Source: Sordaria brevicollis (Eukaryota > Ascomycota > Sordariomycetes > Sordariales > Sordariaceae). From it: a stretch of DNA of 64,000 nt. The notes under the pieces were generated by a model, which was not told the origin of the DNA, did not search any database, and saw only the letters and a list, made by a program, of their open reading frames with translations. The translations under genes were made by a program, and so were the position numbers. This document shows, one piece after another, positions 1-11,458 of the stretch; within the stretch, counting starts at the first letter, position 1, and each line of letters begins with the position of its first letter. The stretch is from the NCBI GenBank assembly GCA_033439795.1, contig JAUTDP010000005.1, forward strand, positions 3,253,001 to 3,317,000. The letters run 5' to 3'.

Positions 1-714
1 AGCACCGCCACTTCGGTGCCGGTGGCGCGCGCCGCAAACTACTATTCACCGGCCATTAACGGCCTTAGTTCCCAAGGTAGTCCAATAGCTAGAAACCTCT
101 AGCTTTGGGGGGATTAGCCCGCTGGCCAGAGGCTATGCAACTCCTCCTGGGGAGGTGGGCCAAATTTGAACTAAGGTCCAAAGCCCTACGCCGACCTCGA
201 TACTCTTCCTTCGTTAAAGGAGCCGCCACGCGGCCGTTAACACTAGGCGGGGCTTGCGGGGCTAGAAAGATTTTAGGTATTTTATTAAATTTAACTTATT
301 TCTCAAAAATAAATTATCTTCTCCTTTTCTACTCTATTTCCAAAGCCTTTAAAAATAGCCTGATAGCAAGAGGCCTTCTCTAGCCCCCAAAAGGTCTTAT
401 CTGGCCCCCAAAAGCTCTTTTTCCTGACTTTTGCCTGAGTTCCGATAAACTTCTTCCATCTAATATTCAAGAAGAAAATAAAAAAAAAGGATTTGCCTAT
501 TATTATTTAAAATATTAGAAAAGTTTGAGATAGGCGTTGAAGTTGGCGTTGAAGTAAGCGTTGAGGTAGGTGTTGACGCTTTTGGAAAACGTTCCTAGAG
601 TTGAGAATTACTTCAGGTTAAACAGTTTCCTCGATGAAGTAAGTATAAATAAAATAGCCACAAAAAATACGTATTCCTACCTATTAGGCTAAGCGGTAGT
701 AAAAGTGGCGGTGC
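1..714. mobile_element. Possible small non-autonomous DNA element with 12-bp inverted ends
   Basis: The first bases (2-13, gcaccgccactt) recur as an exact reverse complement at 703-714 (aagtggcggtgc). Between them lies a core that is partly AT-rich (about 270-680) and has no convincing gene. Bases 534-580 hold about four 12-bp repeats of the type ggcgttgaagta. The left end is itself a small hairpin (gcaccg...cggtgc), and a related palindrome sits just outside at 763-777. This is the pattern of a MITE-like or decayed DNA transposon. No target duplication can be checked because the left flank is outside the window. The inverted repeat is seen; the element identity is inference. Confidence 0.4.
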
Positions 715-994
715 AAAACCCAGGTAGCTATAACTGCACCCTTCACCTCACGGTCTTCCTCCGGTGTGGCGCACCGAAGTGTCCCGCCCTCCGGAGCCCG
801 AACCTAGAGGTACCTGTACCTACCTCCAGGTCCGGCAAGTAACACAGCCGTGAATGGGGAGGGCCAGCTACCTCCAGGCCCCGCCTTCCAAATCACAGAC
901 ATAGAAGGCAGGAGCAACCACAACCACCAAGGAAACACCCACCCTCAACCCGGAACCTCACACCTTCTCCCGCACTCACCAACCATACACCAAG

Positions 995-2058
995 ATGGAT
1001 AAACTCCCGCAAGAAGTCATCGACAAGATCGCAGGCCACCTGCTTCATACCTCTAGAGTAGTCGGAAACATCAAAGCAACGCCGATCATGTTCACCTCCT
1101 CCAGCGTTGTTGCCCCACCGAGCGGTCGGCGCACAGGGTCAAGAATAAAGGCGTCTCAGTACGCCACCATCTCCAGATCGTGGCAGCGCGCCATCGAGGC
1201 GCTCACGTTCTACAGGCTAGAATTGAATACGAAGGACGAAGTTCGCTACGCGGCGGAGTGTCTAAAAGGGGAGCACCGCGAGCATCGTCGCTCGCGAGTG
1301 TTCCAGATTAAGGTCGACATCACCGTGGGAGTGGCGCCGGGAACAGTTTGGGGCGAAGTGACGGAGGAAGAGCGAGATCGGGAGATTGTGGATGGTTTGA
1401 GGGGGGTTGTTGAGTTTGTTAACTCTACTTGGGTGAGTTACTTACCTCCACGCTGAACTATTCGTCGATGTGAACGTGACTAACACATCACCAGCCCATC
1501 GCCGGCGTCGTCCTCCGCCCCCTCGACCTCCTCATCACCATCAATATAACAATAACCACACCACCACCCAGCACCAACACCAACCCCGCCACTCCCGCCG
1601 ATACCCAACTCCCACCCACCCTGCAGAATCTCACCCCCTGCCCAGCTATAACCTCCCTAGCCATCAACTACACCCTAACCCAATTACTTCCACCCCCCGA
1701 AGAAGAGTTCATCGACGGACCACGCAACAGAACCGGCTACACCTCCTTCTTTTGGAGACCGGGATTACACATCCGCGCCGCCGCCGAGATCGCGCAGATT
1801 GGCGCCACGATGGTTAGGCCTGGGTGGCTTATCGAGATTGGAGGAGAGGGCCTGTTCCCTACGCTGTATAGCGAGGAGGGGGAGTTCTTTCTTTGGAGGG
1901 CGGTAGAGAAGGGGGATGAGTATGAGGTGGAGATGGAGGGTAGGAGGATGGCGATGGAGAGGTGGCATAGGCGGAGGGAGGATAGGTGGCGGACTCGGTG
2001 GAGGGAGGTGAATCTTAGTTGGGGGGCGGCGGTAATGGCGGGGGGGTTGTATTGGTGA
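995..2058 (+). CDS. F-box-like protein, two exons
   Basis: Exons 995-1432 and 1495-2058 give 333 residues. The N-terminus (MDKLPQEVIDKIAGHLL) is the usual start of a fungal F-box: Leu-Pro, then a hydrophobic helix. F-box proteins recruit substrates to SCF ubiquitin ligases through Skp1; that role is inferred from the family. The intron has a gtgagt donor, a gactaac branch site and a ccag acceptor. It joins two frames without a shift: exon 1 ends on a complete TGG codon and exon 2 reads open through the ATG at 1810 to TGA at 2058. The ATG at 995 has A at -3. Residues after about 60 match no family I recognise; there are no visible LRR, WD40 or Kelch repeats. Many Sordariomycete genes of this form encode F-box proteins with a lineage-specific C-terminus. 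It converges with the metallophosphoesterase gene downstream. Confidence 0.7.
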
Positions 2059-2521
2059 GGTCTGGTGCATATGGTCGGGGAAGGAGTGGACAAACGGAGA
2101 GAGCAGGTGGTGTTGAGGATGAGGAAGGAAGGATACTACCTCTAGTTGCTGGGAGGAATATGGCACCTATATGAGGATCAGCGTGCATGCAGCTATATGT
2201 TCAAGTTTTGTAGAATGATACCCGATATGCACGAAGGGCTCTATACGCCCCTATATTACTCTTGCGTACTTGTACTATTACCTCCTTAACTGTGCGTCTA
2301 TGCAACTTGCCTATATTGCAGCTTTATGTTGGCTGTGTTCAGGTTGCAGTGTCGTATGCAACAGCTGTCCTCTCTTCAGACACTCGCCGATATTTCGTTC
2401 GTACGACCTATCAGCCCACTCTCTTTCATAACCCCAACACTTTCAAACCCTTCCAAAGCCATGGAGGAAAGTCCATGCATTGTAGTCTATTACTTCCTGT
2501 GATAGATGTGCATCACTAACC
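2059..2521. other. Convergent intergenic spacer
   Basis: This spacer lies between the ends of the F-box gene (plus) and the metallophosphoesterase gene (minus). I see no gene, repeat or RNA in it; it presumably holds both 3' ends. Confidence 0.5.
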
Positions 2522-3784
2522 TCAACTAAGCTGCAACTCTCCCATCGTAGCATCCAACCCTTCTCGCAGAATTGGATTCCTATCCCCGTTCCTTTCCTCC
2601 GCCACTATCCTCGCTCCATTATCCTTCACATCACTCCTTAGCAATTCAATATCTACCAACCAAGGCGCCAACCCCGGCGCGCACGGCACCGCTGCGTTGA
2701 CGAAGAGTGTCTGCTCCCTACCGTCCTCTTCTGGATCAGGATACTTCAAGTGATAATACCCATCCCTAACAACCGTCTCAACCTTCTCCCGCTTCTTCTG
2801 TCTCTCCTCCTTTGAGTCCTTCCACCCCTCTTCTACACCCCTTCTATCCTCCAACACCGTCATCTCCGGCATGCCCTCACCCTTCTCCTTCTTCCCCTTC
2901 CCACGCTTAGTCTTTCCCTCCCCACTCCCCTTCAAATTCCCATCACCACCTCCCATCCCCTCCTGTTCTCCAGCTCCTTGTGATGAACCAGCAAAAGGCC
3001 ACCTAACAACCGCCGCCCCCCACCCCTCATGCACATGTCCAAAAACATTCAACACCGGCCTCACCTTCCGTATCGCCTCCCAAAGCTCCACGCTCCCGCA
3101 CGACCGTCTTGTGAGTCGACTAACATCCAACACCCCCCTCGGCGGTCCGTGACTGATCACCACGTCTGCCTCCTTCGGGATATCAAACACGTGCCCTTCT
3201 TCTTCCGTGTATTGGAACCCGAAACTCCCAAAGGCGGGGGTGGCGGGGCTGGCGTAGACTGTTAACCGCGCACCGTTGGCCAGTTCAAACCTGTGGACAC
3301 CCTCCTCGAGGTAAAAAATACCGTCCTTTTCCGCTTCTTGCAATAATTTGTGAGCGTCGCCAACTTCTCCCAACCCTTTCCTCCTCGACAGCCTGCCCAA
3401 GGTAGAGTTGGATTGCGCCTCGACGAGTTGGGAGTAGATCGGTAGGTCGAGGGTGTAATCGTGGTTTCCGGCTATTAGCAGTTTGAGGGGGGCCGAGAGT
3501 TGGCGGAGGTAGGAGAGGCAGAGGGAGAATTCGGAGAGGGTGGAGGAGTCGGTTATATCGCCTGCGTGGATGACGACGTCGGCGGGGAGGGAGGGGATGG
3601 GGAAGGGGAGGGGGGTGCGGGCGTGGGCGCGGATGTGGGTGTCGGAGAGGAGGAGGAGGCGGGTTGGGACCGTTTCTTGGGTTTTGGGGGTTGACGATTG
3701 CTGTGATGGTATTGTTGACGCTGATGTTGATGCTGTCGAGGTGGTCGCCGTTGGGTCAGGTGGGCTGGTGGTTGATGTGGTCAT
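2522..3784 (-). CDS. Calcineurin-like metallophosphoesterase
   Basis: A single exon of 420 residues from the ATG at 3784. The frame is open further upstream to 3925 but contains no other ATG. The five metal-binding blocks of the family are present in order: D-x-H in LLSDTH (D48, H50), GD (about 75-76), GNHD (106-109), a His in VISHGPPRG, and GHVHEGW near residue 250. Such enzymes hydrolyse phosphoesters with a two-metal centre. Spacing and the short GPPRG loop resemble the MPPED1/MPPED2-type fungal proteins rather than protein phosphatases 1 and 2A, so a phosphodiesterase activity is likelier, but the substrate is unknown. The N-terminal 45 residues are Ser/Thr-rich and disordered. A Lys/Glu/Gly-rich insert at about 275-330 is not part of the fold and is a typical Neurospora low-complexity insertion. 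Confidence 0.85.
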   Translation of the reverse strand: MTTSTTSPPDPTATTSTASTSASTIPSQQSSTPKTQETVPTRLLLLSDTHIRAHARTPLPFPIPSLPADVVIHAGDITDSSTLSEFSLCLSYLRQLSAPLKLLIAGNHDYTLDLPIYSQLVEAQSNSTLGRLSRRKGLGEVGDAHKLLQEAEKDGIFYLEEGVHRFELANGARLTVYASPATPAFGSFGFQYTEEEGHVFDIPKEADVVISHGPPRGVLDVSRLTRRSCGSVELWEAIRKVRPVLNVFGHVHEGWGAAVVRWPFAGSSQGAGEQEGMGGGDGNLKGSGEGKTKRGKGKKEKGEGMPEMTVLEDRRGVEEGWKDSKEERQKKREKVETVVRDGYYHLKYPDPEEDGREQTLFVNAAVPCAPGLAPWLVDIELLRSDVKDNGARIVAEERNGDRNPILREGLDATMGELQLS

Positions 3785-4979
3785 TGTCGTTGATCGGCGT
3801 GCCGTTGGTTCTCGTGTCTGTGTTCCTTTCTGAGCTTCGAGTCCAAGTCCTTCCCAAATCTGGGGGTGATCGTATCGTGATCTGAAAGAGTTTGACTGTC
3901 TTTGTGATGCCCGTGATCCTGGCAACGAATGAGAGCCGCAACAGTGTCGTCGACGCCGCGTTGGATGATCGATCGTGAGACGTTGAGCTTGGAGGGTTGA
4001 AAATCGCGAGGACCTATTATGCGTGGCGGCGCGTGATTCAGTATTTAGGCCTTTCGAGATGTGATCTGAGATAGAAGTTCACAATCCGAAAGATATTTGT
4101 TGACGCCGTGACAGGTGTCGTTGTCGTGTGAAACTGTCACACGCGGATGAGCTGGATGACGTATTCCCGGTTCCACCGTTCCTGCGCTTGTGGTCCACTA
4201 TAACTGCAGTGTTTGGACCCCTGAAATGTACCTGCAGCCCCTGAAGCGTTGTTAGGGCAACTGCTAACAACAAGGGAATGACGAGAAGTTCTAAAAGTCC
4301 TAGTCGTTATTCAGTTCTCTCGCAGCAAGGACTTGGTGAGATTTCGTGTTTCAGCTTCGAGTCGCTGCCTGCTCTTCGGGCCTGTGTGGCGGTGGTCGAG
4401 AACCTTGTTGGTCGGGACTTCGCCATCATTGTCCGGGTCTGAGGGTTAGGGTCGGTGATGCCGCTGTACCACGCTCGGTGGTTGCAGATGGTCGTGCATT
4501 GCAGCCGCTTTGCCCGTGTGACCACGCGCCGTTGCGGCTCAACAACAAAAAGCCGCCGAGCTGATGATTGTTTCCATTGAACAAAGGACACATGTTTCAC
4601 CATCTTCAGCTTCGTCAATGTTTGTTTCGGTGGTCAAGCAAACATGCATCCCCACGAGGACTTGGCCCATCACGTGCCTTTGACGGTCTGTCTGGGGCCG
4701 GCAAGGTTTGATGACGGTCCCTGGCAGTCCCTGACGGCTGCCGGCTCGCACGGAAAATCCCCCAACAAAACCAGCTGGGGACCCCACAATTGACAACTCC
4801 AATCCGTCTGACTCCAACTCTGGCGCTCCGCAGAACAAGGACAGCAGCAGCAGCTCAGTCGTCGGCTCAGCACAGAACACAGACGCAGCTCCGAATTCAG
4901 GACACCGTCACCGCAGTCACCGACCACCGACCGACCACCACCGTCAAGTCTCACCTTCCACTTCCCAAATACCGTCAAC
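3785..4979. other. Divergent promoter region between metallophosphoesterase and MPC1 genes
   Basis: About 1.2 kb between two divergent start codons. It contains only short frames on both strands and no recognisable protein. Bases 4840-4970 are rich in A and C with repeated cag/cac triplets and probably form the MPC1 5' leader. I see no clear TATA box. Confidence 0.5.
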
Positions 4980-5870
4980 ATGGCTGCCGTCGTCAAGGCC
5001 CTCAATGCCAAGATCAGGAGCAATCCTGTGGCCAACTACCTGTGCTCGACCCGTACGTTGTTTACTCTCCTTTGTTTCCCATGGTTGGTCGAGTGACGAC
5101 CGAGTTCGGTTGCCCTGGTTTCCCCGGCAAAAACTGGCCCGATGCCCGATCATCGGACGAACTCATTTTCTGTACCACGACTGCACTCACTCATCACCTG
5201 CATCTCAACCTCACTTCTTGCCTTCACCAAATCACCCCATTGTCTATACGAGATGACATCTCTCACCGGTTTCACTCTTCATTACGGCCGATACTCCGTT
5301 CGGCTCGGGAAATAAACAACCCCCACTGGCGACCCATGGTTCACTGGCTCAGCGGCCATGACGTACAGACATATGGGGGCCGTCACATCTCATCCAACTG
5401 CTGCTCAACTCCAACCGCGGTGCTATCTCGCACATTTCATAATGCAGGCTGACAAAACTTTGTGTAACCACTGAAACTGATCCTTTTGACTCCATCTAGA
5501 CTTTTGGGGTCCTGCCTCCAACTTTGGCATTCCCATTGCCGCTGTCCTTGACACTCAAAAGAGCCCTGAGCTGTAAGTCACTTGTCTCTTCTCTTTCCAC
5601 TACTCTGGTCGGCAGGTAGACTGACAAAATACACACAGCATCTCGGGCCAAATGACCGGTGCCCTCACCATCTACGCCTTCACCTTCATGCGCTACTCCC
5701 TCGCCGTCACCCCGCGCAACTACCTCCTCTTCGCCTGCCACTTCGTCAACGCCGGCGCCCAGCTCACCCAGGGTTACCGCTACCTCGACTGGCACTACTG
5801 GGGTGGCAAGGACAAGGCCGTCCAGAAGGCCATGACCGCTCCCGTTGCCGCCGCTGCCGTTGCCAAGTAA
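4980..5870 (+). CDS. mpc1: Mitochondrial pyruvate carrier subunit 1 (MPC1 type), three exons
   Basis: Exons 4980-5052, 5500-5572 and 5639-5870 give 125 residues. The product is a small inner-membrane protein that, with a partner MPC2/3 subunit, imports pyruvate into the mitochondrial matrix. Family marks are [15 protein letters not shown] early in the protein, then [18 protein letters not shown] and [24 protein letters not shown], which are the core membrane segments of MPC1. Donors are gtacgt and gtaagt; acceptors are ctag and acag. Exon 1 and exon 2 are both 73 nt, and the joins fall in phase 1 and phase 2. The 447-nt first intron is long for this kind of genome, where most are 60-150 nt. 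The C-terminal [13 protein letters not shown] tail is low complexity. The exon joins keep every conserved residue in frame, so the model is well supported. Confidence 0.9.
5053..5499 (+). other. Long first intron of the MPC1 gene
   Basis: A 447-nt intron with a gtacgt donor and a ctag acceptor at 5497-5499. It contains several plausible branch sites (for example ggctgac near 5447) and no conserved coding frame. Its length is well above the other introns seen in the window. Confidence 0.75.
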
Positions 5871-7735
5871 TGCAAGCCAACCTGCATATGAAGATGTGTG
5901 CCAAACAACAGTCTTCGGTTGAGACAAAAAAAAAAAGCCGGGATCATGAAGATTTTTGCATTGGCCATTGAGCACGCACCGCCGGCTAGGCAAGGTCCGG
6001 ACGTTGGCGAACGAACCGGAGAATCGCCGTTTAAGCCTGTTGGTGAGTTTGAGGACGACCAGCCAGCATGTATTCTAGACCTTTCCCTTTTGTTCTTCTT
6101 TTTTTCCGATTCATGCATCCATGGAAATGATAGACGACGACCGGTCACAGATACAGACACACCACGGCCCGTCAGTTCCCCTGTTCTTTTGATTCGACCG
6201 CATCCGAAGGACCGATATTCACCCATGGCCGGAACGCAAGAACCAACAAGATGAGACATAACTCGGCATATTGCTACGCATTACATTGCACACATGCACA
6301 AGATATCACGCGTTTCTCAACCAGCTCCATGTCTCTCTTCATTTTTCTCACGATGAGTCTACATATCGGTTCTTGGCTTGACACTTTCCGGTGCACAACT
6401 TGCTCTTCCACCCATTCATCCACCCATCCATCCACCCATTCAGCTGCTGCTCAGCATTTTCTTCCTGCTCAGTGCTCGCAGTCTCCACGATAAGACAGGG
6501 GTTACATCGGTTGGACCCACATGTTTTCGCTCCTTCGACTCTTGCCAGTGTCCAGTCTGTCCAGTCACGGTCAATTTTCCCGTTTTTTGAAGGACCGAGT
6601 GTCTCACATGCCCATGGAGTAGCAAAAGCAAGTCTCCGGCAGCAGCTCCATCATTATCTAAATCCACGGCCCATCAAGCCCAATCTCAGTTCTTATCCCC
6701 GTCTACCACAGTACCGTCTCCAGCTCACGGCCCTGTCTCAGCCTGTGTAGCGTACACCGGTCAATCAAGTAAACACTGGTGCGGATACCACCGTCCTCCA
6801 CTTTTGCACTTTGACAGACAGACAGTAGTTCCACCGCATCAAAATCTCACCGTTGGAACATCATGACACCTAGAGGTATTACGCTGCGCTACGCTAGCAA
6901 GCACTGCCCGTTTAAGGTAGTTCTGGTTTTTCTCAATGCTTACTACCGAGGAAATAAACGCACAACACATTCCAACCTCAAGCTACCTACCTTATGCATT
7001 AACCTATGCCCGGTCACGGACAAATAGCCGCGAGTTGCGAACCGAACCGAACCGTAGATACTAGACACTGGATACTAGATACTAGACACTGGACAGAAAC
7101 TCGGCGTTAGAGGCATCTTGTCACCCGTGCGCCCCGATCCTTGCTAGTTGCTCATCAATTGCCCATCCGCCCCTGCCCCCTACAAAGCAATCGCGCGCCT
7201 CGCGCGGACCCGCGGTGCCGCGGAAGCGGACGGAATGGCCCGAACCAAGCCCTAAGGGTTAAAGGGGGGGCGTTTACGGGGGGAGGGGGGGCCATGCAAG
7301 CCTCGCTGGGTTTGTGTAAGATTGGGAATTTGGGAATGTCAGGAAGTATGGACGAGGCGCACATTCTTCTGGAGTCAAGTGTCAACTGTGAGAAAGTGGA
7401 GTGACTTGTCGAGGATCGTTCCTTCCCGGTCTTCTCCAGTCGGTTTTGGACCGTGTACCTCTAGGTATGCATGCACAAAACCAAGGGAAAGGACATGGAA
7501 ATGGAGAGAATTCCGAGACGCCTATTTCTCTTTATTTGCTCCGTGTGCTTCGCTCGGTAGGTCTGAAACTCCCATCAGCGGCAAGTGGAGGCCAGAGGAC
7601 GGCGTAATGGACAATTGCCCAGAATCGCATTTGTCTTTCTATCTCAACCAAAGACTGAATCATGGCCAGAGTGCTCAGACACCTACAACACTACCTGACA
7701 ACTTGAAACTTCCGTGAACCTACCTCTACCAAAAT

Positions 7736-7759
7736 TTGACCGGTTGACCGGTTGACCGG
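7736..7759. repeat. Three tandem copies of ttgaccgg
   Basis: The octamer ttgaccgg is repeated exactly three times and followed by ccagcc. It could be a cluster of binding sites upstream of the 9922 gene or a simple slippage repeat. Confidence 0.6.
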
Positions 7760-8554
7760 CCAGCCGATCAAGAAGGTGATAAACCCTTAACCCCCGTCCA
7801 CCATCCACCGGGCATCCAATCCCCCTTACATTGCACATGTCACCTTCCACTGTCACCGTGTTCTGTCCATCGTGCAGTTCTAACGGTAAACTGGGCGTCT
7901 GGGGGCCAGGGCAAGTCACCGGCTTGATAGGCGAGAACAGGCGAGCCAGGCCGAGAAATCAGAAAGGGCAAGGCACGGCAGGGCAGGTCAGGGCAGAACA
8001 TTATCAAGCCACCATGCCGGCTTTACGGCCGAGCCGGCGAGCACATCACTTTGGAGACTGGGAAACATGAACCCTAACGCCGAAGTTTTCATATGCAAGA
8101 TTCCAGGAAATTACCACCGCTTCAAGCAGCGACATCAGCGTCGTAGCGGTTCGTCATGCAGTTGGTTCGTAACATCCATCCAAGCCCGCCCCGGCTATCC
8201 AAACATAACTCCAGAGTCCAGCGTCTCCAGCGTCTATGTCCAGGTCCACTACGCCATCATCCATCCGCCGCCAGTCCACCGTCCGTTACTCATCAATCTC
8301 ACTTGCGCAAGCGTCCTTTCCTCCCTCCCTAGCATTTACACTAGTCCACCGGGGGTTTCATCCCGGCCAGCCCCGGCCAACCCCAGTCAACCCATGTAAA
8401 ACCCACGTATCGAATCAGAAGCCTCAAACGGTCCCGACAGTTTGGAGACGAATCCAACGAGTGGAACATTTTATGGGCTCGGGGCTCCTCCTCCTTTTTC
8501 CACTTCTTTTCGACTGACCACTCAGCACGGGCAGTGGAGAGGAAAAGAGGACAC

Positions 8555-8614
8555 ATTGGACACTGGACACTGGACACTGAACGACGGGCACTGGACACTG
8601 AACGACGGGCACTG
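8555..8614. repeat. Tandem repeat of about 22 bp with ggacact subunits
   Basis: Three short ggacact units run into two copies of a longer unit (ggacactgaacgacgggcac). The repeat is seen directly; no function is suggested. Confidence 0.6.
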
Positions 8615-9921
8615 CACATGCAAGGAAAAAAAGAAAGACAAGGAACGGAACGGACCCGCAGAATTTCCCGCAGTCCCGCACCGCAGAACGGCGTTGGTTA
8701 CGAATTTGGCGTCTTTTGCCCGTTTGGCAGGCTGGTAGGCTGGTAGGCTGGGTTGCGGTGGCTCCACTGAACCAGTGAACCAGCATTGCTCAGCCATTCG
8801 ACCGGTTGTCATTTTGCACATCCGCCAGCATCGAAGAATACGGAAAATGTGATGTGACGTTAACCACTCGGTTCCCCCCGTTCCCGTTCCAGTCCAGTTG
8901 AGTTAAATGGGGCATATCCGAGCTTTTAGGTTCATGTTGGCAAGTCGGACTGGAACCCTACGCACAGCTAACAAGCAGGGATTTGGAGGGAAGGAAAGTG
9001 GAAAAGGAGAATCGGCTTTGGCTTTGGCTTTCGGTCTTGCCTCACGCAAGATGGAGTACACAGGGGGGTGTGCTGTCAAGGGAACGTTTTTTCTTCGATA
9101 AGTTCGATATACCCCGTGAAATCCACCTTTTCCACTACATCCATCTTTCGCTTTCCTTCCCGGCTTGCGGGCAACGGGTAGCGGGTTAACGGGTAGCGGG
9201 CCAGTTGCGGGCAGAGAAGTGGGCTTGAGGCAAAGCAACTTTGCTTACAGGGATCAAAAAAGACACGGTCCCGAAATATGCGTCTGTGTGTCGACCGTCA
9301 TTCCGTCAACGGCCCCCAAGTCGCAATCTTTAATCTGCAATTCTTGCATGCACAGGGCAGTTTTATGGGACGACGAGGTTTCTCGTTTCTCTCCTCTCCA
9401 GGATCAAAATTCTGATGTTGGCTTTAATGGAACCGCATGTCTACCTCTAGCTTCCTTCCTTGCTTTTGGCACTAGACAGGGCATTGGATGCATAACAACT
9501 AGCTAGCTACGCTAGGGGGTAAATTCTCCGAGAGAGTGAGAAAAAGGCAAGATCCGGTCGTTTATATCTGGTTGGGGTGGCCCACTGGTGCGGCCCGTTT
9601 TGTGTCAACGGCTTTTTACGACTGACTTGGTTTTACTTGATCGATCTTTTGGACAAAAGGACTTGACATGACGATTTCCTGCTATTGGCGACAACTTGCA
9701 TGGAGATAGAAGCACGGAATAGCTGGTGAGTTCACCTTTCTTCCCTTCCACACCAGACTCCAGGCAACTAAAAGCTTGTTTTTTAGTCTGAGTATTCTGA
9801 CATCTCGACTTACCCGAACCATCGACTGGAACCTATTAAGACGACCAAGTATCAACCTTTGATACAACAAAAAGACTATAACATCAACATCAACATCAAC
9901 ATCAATAAAAAAGCAATAACA

Positions 9922-11458
9922 ATGACCCACCTCCCACCACCACACGGCCCCGGAGGCCACGGCCACGGCCACGGCCACAACCACCCAACCTATCCACAAC
10001 ACTCAAACTACAACCCAGACCCCAACACCACCCAATCCACCTCCAGCCCCGGCACACCCTCAGGCGGCCTCCCATCCCCTTCCTTCCTCCCCCCATCCCA
10101 CACCCAATCCCACCACCCCCAATCCTCCTCCTCCTCCCACCCTCACGGCCCCTCTTCAACCCAAGGACAAGCCCAATCAACAGACCGCAACACAACCTCC
10201 CTAGCCGCCACCGCCTTGTTACAATCCTTCCCCCCCTACTCCCACCTCTCCCACCGAATCTCAGCTCTCAAAACCGAACTCGACTCGCTCAACGCGCGCC
10301 AGCGCATCTGGAAGAGGCTAGCCCACGCCGCTGTACTTTTCAGCTCTGATCACGAACTGCGGTATTCGTTGCTGGATAAATGTAACGACTTGGCGGAGTG
10401 TATCAAATCCTCACCCGGGGGTACTTCTAAAAGTGGGAGAGGGGGAGGGGGAAATACAACGGGAGGAGAGCGGGAAAAAACGCCCGCGGAAAAGTTGAGA
10501 GAAGAGGTGGGTAAGATGAATGAAGTTGAGCTGCAGCTGTTTAGTATCAGTAGCACGGCGAAGCAGTTGCTGCAGGACGCGGAGTGGGTGAGGGCGGAGG
10601 ATGTGAGGGGGTTTGTGGAGGGTGTGAGGCAGATGGGGGGGATGGTGAGGGTTGAGGCGCCTGGGGGAGGGAATGGGGGGGAGGGGCAGATGGTGCAGGT
10701 TAGGTTGGAGAGGGGGAGGGGGGATGTAGGGAGGAGACTGAATTATTTGATGGTTACTAGTAACCAAGGTGGTGGTCAAGGGGTGGGGCAGGGAGGAGGG
10801 GGGGTAGGGGGGGTAGGAATTGGGGGGCAAGGAGGGGGGGTAGGTGGAGGTGGTGGTGGGCAAGGGCAGGGAGAAGGACTGATAGTGGGAGAGGGAGGAT
10901 CGAGGAGGAGTTCAACGGCTGCTGGTGCCAGGACAAGAGGACAGCAACAACAGCAGCAGCAACCAACATGTCAAGTACAAAACTACCTCGCTGCACAAGC
11001 AGTAGCAGCTGCCGCAACTGCATCATCACGATCACCACATTCACAACAGCTACAACAAGAGGAAGGAACAGGATGGAGTCCAGCAAACGCCAGCGCGGCG
11101 TCAAGTGCAGGAAGAGCGAGTCCGGGGCCAAGTGAGGGTACGTTCTTTCCTTCTCTTCCTTCCTTTCCTTCCTTTCCTTCCTTTCCTTCCTTTCCTTCCT
11201 TTCCTTCCTTTCCTTCCTTTCCTTCCTTTCCTTCCTTTCCTTCCCACCTTCACCCGGTTCCAGACCCCACACTAACAATTCCAAACAGGTAGTTCAACAG
11301 GCCCCGGCCACGGTCCCAACCGAGCAAGATGGTGGGACACAGTGATCATGGAATCAGACACAGACCAAAGAAGGAGATCAGAAAGCAGTAGGAACTTACC
11401 GATACGTGGACAGGGAGCACAAGGTGATGCGGGGTCGGATTGTGAGATGGAGATGTAG
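9922..11458 (+). CDS. Unknown His/Gly/Gln-rich protein, two exons
   Basis: Exons 9922-11137 and 11289-11458 give 461 residues. I do not recognise the family. Residues 10-22 are a His-Gly run (GHGHGHGHNH). Residues 25-90 are Pro/Ser-rich and disordered. A charged helical core lies at about 95-225, with SHRISALKTELDSLNARQ and a second helix after a Gly-rich loop. The rest is Gly-rich and Gln-rich, and the C-terminus reads ARWWDTVIMESD before a polar tail. The ATG at 9922 has good context (caataacaATG); the frame is open upstream but without another ATG. The intron (donor gtacgt, branch actaac, acceptor aacag) removes a long CTTTCC-type repeat that would otherwise read as a Ser-Phe-Pro array. 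The join is phase 1 (G plus GT) and gives a shared stop at 11458. The His run suggests metal binding but this is weak inference. Confidence 0.65.
11138..11288 (+). repeat. Intron filled by a pyrimidine-rich 9-bp tandem repeat
   Basis: This 151-nt intron carries about ten copies of ttcctttcc between about 11155 and 11244, then ccccacactaacaattccaaacag as a clean branch site and acceptor (longest written run shortened in the gene entry). The repeat is open in the coding frame, so read-through would add a Ser-Phe-Pro array; the splice signals argue that it is intronic. Confidence 0.7.

Larger units (their letters stand above)
5871..9921. other. 4-kb stretch without a recognisable gene, with short tandem repeats
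   Basis: Base composition is normal, so this is not RIP-mutated transposon DNA. The frames on both strands are short, lack good ATG context and match nothing I know. Small repeats occur: cca/ccat-type at about 6410-6445, a tactagacactgga-type repeat at 7056-7094, three exact copies of ttgaccgg at 7736-7759, and a 22-bp unit repeated at 8559-8614 (cactgaacgacgggcactgg type). The stretch probably combines the MPC1 3' end with a long promoter or leader of the gene starting at 9922. A non-coding RNA gene cannot be ruled in or out by eye. Confidence 0.5.

Noticed and set aside
3785..3925. N-terminal extension of the metallophosphoesterase
   Set aside because: The frame is open but has no ATG before 3784; it would need a TTG start.
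11150..11292. Ser-Phe-Pro repeat array as the C-terminus of the 9922 gene
   Set aside because: The repeat lies between a gtacgt donor and a clean branch site plus acceptor, and splicing leads to a longer in-frame end.
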